A stretch of DNA of 14,314 bases from assembly GCA_001430745.1 (NCBI GenBank), contig KQ481993.1:2220337-2234650 (forward strand), in the 5' to 3' direction. Shown here one piece after another: positions 8,493 through 14,314 of the stretch. Position 1 is the stretch's first letter; the number at the start of each line of letters is the position of its first letter. The stretch comes from Auxenochlorella pyrenoidosa. Taxonomy: Eukaryota > Chlorophyta > Trebouxiophyceae > Chlorellales > Chlorellaceae. The notes below the pieces were generated by a model, which was not told where the DNA came from, ran no database searches, and saw nothing but the letters and a program-made list of their open reading frames with translations. Made by a program: the position numbers and the translations under genes.

Positions 8493-11177
8493 ATGAGGTG
8501 CGCACCACCCGTGCCGCAGTTGCACGCCCTCCGCCCGGTTGTCACTCCCTTGCTGCAGCACGCTTGTTGTCCCTGCTGTGCCTTGCGCAACCGCCTGGCA
8601 CCCCTCGCCACTGCAATATCTGCTGCCTGCTTCCACTTCGGGCTGCCTTGCCATTACAGCTCCGCCCAGGCCTTCCCTGCCCCCGGCCGCCAGCCCCCTC
8701 CCCCCCCCACCCTCCCCCATCCTCCCCCCCCCGCAGGCCCGCCATCGCCCTGCTGGCGGTCGCCGCCCTGCTGGCCTGCGCCGGCAGCGCCTCTGCCGCC
8801 ATGACCCCCGCCCAGATGGAGGCCGCAATCAAGGCGCTGCAGGCCCAGGTCAAGACGCTGCAGGGCCAGGTGAAGATTGTGCAGCCCGCGGTCAACACGC
8901 TCAAGACCCAGGTCGGCAAGCTCAACGCCCTGGCGCCGCTGGTGCCCCTCAAGGCCAAGCTGACGCAGGTGGGGGGCGGGGCGGCAGGCGGGGCGCCGTC
9001 GTCGGGCCCAGCCGCCTGGGCAGCAGCCGAGCCGGGGCAGGCCGCTGTCGGTGCTACCAGGCTGGCCAGGAAATGCGCACTGAGATATGCCCTTCTGGAC
9101 ACGAGATTCACTCGCTGCCTTCAGTAGGCGCCCCGGCCCACCCACCCTCATCTCTCCCCCTCTCCCTGCAGGCAGCTAACCAGGCCACCAACCTGGCGGC
9201 CCTGCAGAACAAGATCAACCAGGTTAACACCACCGTCAACCGGCTGAACAGCAACGTCAACATCCTCAACAACTTCCGCACCGCCGCGCTGCCGCTGGCC
9301 AACAACAAGGCCTCGCTGCTCAAGGTGGGGTGCATGCATGGACAATGGGCTATGCCGAGGGGTGTCCTGCTGGTGGCAGGCTGAGACCCCGGCTCTGCAG
9401 GGCCATCCGCCGCGCAGCACAAGCAATTCGCAGCCCTCAGCATCGGGCAGCGGCGAGCAGTTGAAAGGCAGCCCTTTGAATGCCGCACTCAATCACTGCT
9501 GCCCCTTCCCCCCCCCCCTCCCCCGCTGCTTTACCGCGCCACAGGTGCCTGCCCTGCTGGCCAACATCACGGCACTGGCAACGATTAAGGACACCCTGGC
9601 CGCGCTGCCCGCTGGTGGGTACCGCATGGGCGCTGTGCGCGCATCGGCTCCGCATGGGCTTCTGACTGCCTTCTCATCACTCGGCGCATTGGGCGCCCGG
9701 CAGGACATAGCGAGCCCACTTAGCGAAGCTGCCCCCCTCCCTGTCTCCTGCAGGCGTGGCTGGCCTGCAGTCCGCGCTCCAGCCCCTCTCGACGCTGAGC
9801 GCCGCGGTGCAGGTGGGGCGCTGCGACGACAGACAGTTCTGTGCGCATACAAAATAAGAGGTGCATGCAACCGTCTGCGCGGGGCATGCCGCAGTTGTTA
9901 TAAGACTTGTGCCAGCTCACCCATGCCCTGGCCACCCTTTCCTGCAGCCCCTGCTGGATGCCAAGGACTCCCTGCTTGGCCTGGGCAACACCGTGGCGGG
10001 CCTGTCGAGCGCCACCAAGCCGCTTACCGACATCAAGGACTCGCTGACCCAGCTGCCTGCCGCCGTCACCAACCTGGCATCTGCCGTCAAGCCCCTGACT
10101 GACATCACCGGCGCCCTCACCAACCTGCCTGCCACCGTGGCCAACCTTTCCAACAGCATCAAGTCGGTCAGCGACATCGCCGGCACCCTCACCCAGCTGC
10201 CCGGCAACGTGTCCAGCCTCAGCAGCACCGTCACGAACCTCCAGTCCGCCGTCAAGCCGCTCACCGACATCTCAAACACCCTGGTGGCGCTGCCCACCGC
10301 TGTCAAGCCCCTCACCGACATCACCTCCACCCTCACCAACCTGCCCACGGCCCTGAGCAACCTCCAGTCCGCCACCAAGCCGCTCACCGACATCACCTCC
10401 TCCCTCACCAGCCTGCCCGGCAACGTGTCCAGCCTCACGGTGAGCCCTGCGCTGGGCTGGGGCTGGGGCAGGGATTGCCTGGCCCTGGCATCATTGCTGG
10501 TGGGAGGTGCAGCGCTGGTGGACGTGTGTGGGTAGCGCCTCGTTTCCCACTCCCCCGCCTCTGCACCTCACCACCCACCTGCCTGTCCCCCTCGCCTCTG
10601 CACCTCACCACCCCACCTGACCCCCCCCCCCCCCCCCCTTTCGGCCGCTGCAGACCCGGGTGTCCAACCTGGAGAACCAGTCCCAGACCCAGAGCAGCAA
10701 GCTGGTCAGCCTCGACGGCAACCTCGGCTCCCTGCAGGTGGGCCGGGGGAAGGGTGCATGGCGGGCAGGCCGGGCAGCAGTAGGTGCCAAAGCGGGGCGA
10801 CAGCCGGCAAGGACGCGTCAAGGCCGGCATGGCAAGGCAGGGAAAGCTCCCCAGCGGCGGCACTGGCGGCGGACGCAGCGACGTGCGCCTTGCGTCGCAG
10901 CGCAGGCACTTCACAGGGGCTGCCTATCCTGGCTCGCTGTGGCCTTGGAGACTCTTTGGCCATAGGCGGGTCTGGCTGTGCTTCCCTGCGACCCGCCCCC
11001 TCACTGCTGCGTGCATCCCTACCTTGGCCCTTGCTGCAGACCAACCTGAGCGCCCTCCAACTGAGCACGGCGCCGCTGCTTGCGCAGCAGGGCAACCTGC
11101 TCAACCTGGCGAACAACGCGGGAGGCCTGCTGGGCCTGCTGGGCGGCGGCGGCCTCCTCGGGCGGCGCCTGGCATGA
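8493..11177 (+). CDS. Secreted heptad-repeat coiled-coil protein, 410 aa (gene 3)
   Basis: Exons are 8493-8497, 8737-8968, 9172-9324, 9545-9614, 9754-9812, 9948-10439, 10654-10737 and 11040-11177. All have GT...AG borders and consistent phases. The mini-exon ATG AG plus G CCC gives MRPAIALLAVAALLACAG, a 22-residue signal peptide ending ASA. Heptads at residues 33-64 are one unit shorter than in gene 2, followed by Asn-rich heptads (INQVNTTVNRLNSNVNIL). The 492-base exon (residues 174-337) holds PLTDI at 198, 222, 277, 294 and 318 and a variant SVSDI at 246. The 84-base exon (TRVSNLENQSQTQSS) matches gene 2 in length, and the tail is LLGLLGGGGLLGRRLA. Sequons include NTT, NIT, NVS and NLS. It has one more intron than gene 2, within the gene 2 exon 3 equivalent. 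Intron 2 still aligns with that of gene 2 (shared ACGAGATTCACTCG at 5151 and 9101), so the duplication is fairly recent. The family is not recognised. Confidence 0.85.
10018..10439 (+). repeat. Coding PLTDI repeats, about 24 residues each
   Basis: Within the large exon of gene 3 the pattern [S]A(V/T)KPLTDI...SLTxLP...VxxL recurs six times, one copy being degenerate (SVSDI). Successive spacings are 24, 24, 31, 17 and 24 residues. The DNA of the copies around 10236-10275 and 10360-10398 is almost identical. Gene 2 keeps fewer copies (SVKPLTDIAGSLTSLPGN and SLKPLTDL). Confidence 0.85.
10556..10638 (+). repeat. C-rich repeats and 18-C run before the exon 7 acceptor of gene 3
   Basis: CGCCTCTGCACCTCACCAC with following CCACCTG occurs at 10556-10581 and 10593-10619, a 37-base period. 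A pure run of 18 C follows at 10621-10638, 15 bases before the exon at 10654. It takes the place of a mixed polypyrimidine tract. Confidence 0.9.
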
Positions 11178-12293
11178 GCGGGCAACAAAACAGCGCGCGC
11201 CTGCAAGCCCGGGCCAGATTGTCACCCAGCCCACCTTGCCGATGCTCCAAAACACCCCGCCTGTGCACTTTCTCTCCGCGTTGTGTATTTATCTTGCCGT
11301 TGCTTACGGCAGCTGAGCCGCCTCTGTCTTCCTTCTGTCCTCTGTGCGCCCCGAGTGCTGTCCCGCTCTCCGCGACCTTTCTGATCGGCGCAGTGCTAAT
11401 TTTTGCCCACTGTTTGCCCCATGCTCGGCATCACTTGACCTGTTCCGGCTCCCTCGGCTTTCCTGCACCTCTGACCTCTGCTCCTGACTCTCGGTAGTTC
11501 ATGCCATATAGACATCATGCAAGCCAAGCTGTCTCATGCAGAGTGCACGCGCTGGCCAGTGAAGTGCGGGGTGCCTGCCTGCCGACGGCCTTAAGTTTGC
11601 AGGGCTGCGTACAATGTGGCGGGCTTGGACTTGACACGCAGCTGCACGCACAGCATGCGCGAGGCACCACCCAACTGGCGCTCCAAGGCAGCGTCAAATG
11701 CCGCTTGCACTGCATGCAGCCCGCTTTGCAGCGGTTTGACCAGAAACTGGGCACTGAGCAGACCCCAAGCAACCCATGCAGGAGTGGTTCCAAGACTGTG
11801 CTGCTGCTTGCAATCATCTGAACATGCCATCCTTGAGTCCATGCAGGGGCATGCCTGATGGTCCTTGTGCTCAGCATGAAGGGTACCGCGCTCAGAGAGT
11901 GCGGCGGCGGCTCGCCTGCGCAATGGCACAGTCAATGCTCCCTGCGAGTAACCCTAGGCTTTGATAGAGATTCCCTGCTTGTTGCGAATGCACAGTCGCT
12001 GTCCTGAGCATGGATGCCACTGTGGCACAGGGGGGATGAATGTTGGTCATCCCGCGCCTGGCTGGTGGTGAGCTGGTGGCACAACCCTGCCACATGCACC
12101 TCGGCCCCCTGTTTGCGCGTGTCCATTACCAGTCACCCGCTCTGAGTGCGATCTGAACAACGTTTCTCAACCCGAGGCGCCCCCCTTCGACAGCTGGTCG
12201 TTTTTCGCCGGAGGTCTCCCCCTTTGCGATCGCCCGACACCCGGTGGTCATTCATCACTGCCTTCAGGAAGTCAGCGCGGGTCCCGAGAGGTC
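11178..12293. other. Intergenic region between gene 3 and the translocator
   Basis: This stretch holds the 3' flank of gene 3 and the promoter and 5' UTR of the next gene. I see no supported gene, tRNA or repeat family member here. There is no TGTAA signal after the gene 3 stop and no copy of the CAACCG/CGGTTG block. Open frames on both strands are short and of chance composition. Confidence 0.6.
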
Positions 12294-14314
12294 ATGCAGC
12301 GGGCAGCCGCCATGCAAGGGGGCCTGAGGCCCTTGGCGGCCCCTCGGCGGCCCCCAACCGCGCTAGTAGCACAGCAGCTGCGGTCGCAGTGTTGCGCGAA
12401 GCCCTCTGGGTTCCTGCCAAAGGGGCAGGTGAGTGGCGGCGGCGCAGTGAGGCAGGCTGCCGCCCTCCTTCCTTTACTCTCTCTGTGCAACATGCGCCCC
12501 TGCCTGTGGCGTGTCTGTGCTGCTCAAGGCCATACTGTATCCACGCCCTCTCTTTCCCACAGCCGGCGCTGCAGCAGTGGCGTCAGCAGCAGCAGCAGCA
12601 GCGGCGGCAGAGGCGGCAGCAAACCGCCGTGATGGCGGCAGCTGCAGGCAGCGCCACGCCCCCAGCGGTGGCAGCAGCAGCAGCGGCTGAGGAGCCGTCG
12701 CGCGGCGGCGCCTTGAAGATCACATCATACGTCTTTCTCTGGTGCGCTGCGGGTGGCCGCCGGTGTGGGCGATGTGCCATGCCGCCGCTGTCACTGTTTG
12801 GCAGAGCGTTCTTGTGCCTGCTGCACAGGCAGGCCAGTCGAAGCGCCAGCAGGTGCTGTCCCCACCCAGCTTGGCGGCTCCTCCCATGGGGCATATACCC
12901 TCGCATGGCGCGCCGCCGGCACGCCTGCAGCAGTTGGGGCGGCATGTGATGACTGCCCCCACACGCTCCACACGCCGACGCTCACACACAGTCGCGCACA
13001 CCTTCCAGGAACAACGACAGTGAATAAAACCACAGCTGTTGCCCACTCGCAGGTACGCCTTCAACATCGTGTTTAACATCCTCAATAAGTCGACCCTCAA
13101 CATCTTCCCGGCGCCCTGGTTCCTGGCCACCTTCCAGCTGAGTGAGTCCTCCCCCGGGCCCCCCTTTCTTCCCCCCCACCCCCACCCCCCCCACACACAC
13201 CCCAGCCAGCCAGTCGGCCCGCGCGGCCCGCCTGCTTGTCGGGCAGGCCCTGCCTGGGCGGGGGTACGGCGTGCGCCCTGCCTGCCGTGCCTGGCGAGGC
13301 AGCGCAGCCGCGACTGCTGAGCGCAGGGGCGCGCGGGGAGACGCGGCAGGCTGCAGAGCCAGCGTTACCTGCACAGCGCAGCGCTGGCTGGCACGACGTG
13401 TGCGCGCACCCTGCCAGGCTCCGTGCCGTCACGCTGGCCCTCGGGTCCTGCCCCCGCTGCTGGGTGGCGCGCGCACACGGTGCACGCACACGTCGCGCCC
13501 CCTGCCAAGCTTGGCGCCCACACGCGTCCTGCCCCTGCTCCTCCGCAGTCGCGTCTGGCGCCTTCATGTGCGTGCTGTGGGCGCTGCGGCTGCAGCCGCT
13601 GCCCCAAGTCAGCTGGGCAGACATCAGGGCGCTGGCGCCGGTGAGCCGCCACTGCCCTGCCTGCTGCCACGGCCCGCCTGCAGCCCCTGCCGCCGCCTGG
13701 GCGCCCGGGCGCGCCGCAGCGCCTGGCGCTGCCCTGCGGCTGTGGACCGCTTGCAGCCCCTGCCGCGGCTTGCACGCGCGCTGGCCCTGCTCTGCATGCA
13801 GCCGCGCAGTCCGCGGCTTTGTTGGTGAGGGCCCCTATAGTATGCATGCTGCCCGTGGTCACGAGCCCCACATGCTTGCCCTCTGCTTGACATGCTCTCC
13901 CTCTGCCCCGCCCCCCGCCCGCCTGCCCGCCTGCCCCCCCCAGGTGGCGCTGTTCCACACCATCGGCCACGTCAGCGCCTGCGTGTCCTTTTCCCAGATG
14001 GCCGTGTCGTTTGCACACGTGGTGGGTGTCTGTCAGCGGCAGTGCAACGGCAGTGTTTGGGGGGACCAATGGGGGCGCTGCTCGCGTGCATGCCAAGCGG
14101 CAGCAGCGGGCAAGGGGGTCGAGCTTGGACAGGCAGTCGTGTGGCGTGCGTGCTAGGGGGAGCTGTCCTGGTGCAGCGCAGCCCGCTGGCTGCTCACTCC
14201 GCCCGCAGCGGGTCTGCGGTCGCTGCGGCCCGTCGGGGCCCCCGTCCGGCCCCAACCCCGGCGCAGGGCCGCTCTCGCCGGGAGTTCATACAAGGCCGTC
14301 CCCCCCACCCCTCA
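12294..14314 (+). CDS. Plastid phosphate translocator, XPT-like, 5' part
   Basis: Exons are 12294-12428, 12563-12741, 13053-13141, 13549-13640 and 13944-14021, giving 191 residues; the rest lies beyond the window. Residues 1-68 look like a plastid transit peptide: Ala/Arg/Gln-rich, few acids, six-CAG Gln run, possible cleavage near TAVMAAAA. The mature part has ITSYVFLWYAFNIVFNILNK (helix 1, about 98-117), FPAPWFLATFQL into helix 2, and ALFHTIGHVSACVSF (168-181). These are hallmarks of the plastid phosphate translocator / drug-metabolite transporter family, which swaps inorganic phosphate for phosphorylated C3, C5 or C6 compounds across the inner envelope. FxxPWxLAxFQL and LFHTIGH(I/V)SACVSF resemble, from memory, the plant XPT (pentose-phosphate) branch more than TPT, PPT or GPT. 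His174 of GHV matches a residue I recall as lining the substrate site. The fifth donor is inferred from family alignment. Met7 could also be the start. Confidence 0.88.
12581..12600 (+). repeat. CAG run coding for Gln in the transit peptide
   Basis: Six consecutive CAG codons encode Gln, followed by CGG/CAG-rich codons, inside exon 2 of the translocator before the predicted mature N-terminus. Such runs are tolerated in transit peptides and may vary in length between strains. Confidence 0.85.
13394..13495. repeat. Imperfect inverted repeat in translocator intron 3
   Basis: CGACGTGTGCGCGC (13394-13407) and GCACGCACACGTCG (13482-13495) are reverse complements with one mismatch in 14, separated by 74 bases. 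The repeat lies wholly inside the intron 13142-13548 and could form an intronic hairpin. No transposon coding sequence or target duplication is seen. Confidence 0.7.

Noticed and set aside
12226..12233. GCGATCGC octamer upstream of the translocator.
   Set aside because: This palindrome is abundant in some cyanobacteria, but a single copy in a spliced nuclear context carries no weight as evidence of origin.
13022..13029. AATAAA-like sequence (GAATAAAA) as a polyadenylation site.
   Set aside because: It lies inside translocator intron 2, just before the acceptor at 13052, and the reading frame clearly continues in the next exon.
14209..14314. A possible next translocator exon after the CCGCAG acceptor at 14208.
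   Set aside because: None of its frames gives the expected (I/V)K-S/A-x-EP continuation of the family, so the next exon is probably beyond the window.

Overview
The window looks like nuclear DNA from a GC-rich green alga (Chlorophyta). The evidence is spliced genes with GT...AG introns of about 130 to 410 bases, C-rich tracts running into TGCAG-type acceptors, strongly GC-ending codons, and a plastid-targeted phosphate translocator of the plant/algal type. The species cannot be fixed from sequence alone. All four genes I can support lie on the + strand.

Layout: (1) 1-1345 is the 3' part of a gene for a low-charge Ser/Thr/Asn/Leu/Val repeat protein with about 17 N-glycosylation sequons, five tandem 54-base units and a Cys- and Arg-containing tail. 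(2) 1346-4582 is a long non-coding stretch. Its last part carries a 199-base block (3957-4155) that recurs upstream of the next paralogue. (3) 4583-7072 is a complete seven-exon gene (306 aa) for a predicted secreted heptad-repeat protein. (4) 7073-8492 is intergenic and holds the second copy of the block (7903-8101). (5) 8493-11177 is a complete eight-exon paralogue (410 aa) with an expanded PLTDI repeat exon. (6) 11178-12293 is intergenic. (7) 12294 to the window end is the 5' part of a plastid phosphate translocator gene, closest in remembered motifs to the xylulose/pentose-phosphate (XPT) branch.

Genes 2 and 3 are a tandem duplication that includes upstream DNA, introns and the exon plan. 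Both start with a five-base coding mini-exon (ATG AG) spliced to an exon for the rest of a 22-residue signal peptide. Six or seven regular heptads follow, then Asn-rich heptads, PLTDI repeats, an 84-base exon and a Gly/Leu-rich tail. Gene 1 shares the LLDNKD/LL and GRRL motifs and is probably a more diverged member. I know of no named family for these proteins. Their likely setting is the secretory pathway, cell surface or cell wall, as elongated coiled-coil glycoproteins; this is inference from composition. The translocator appears to be an unrelated neighbour.
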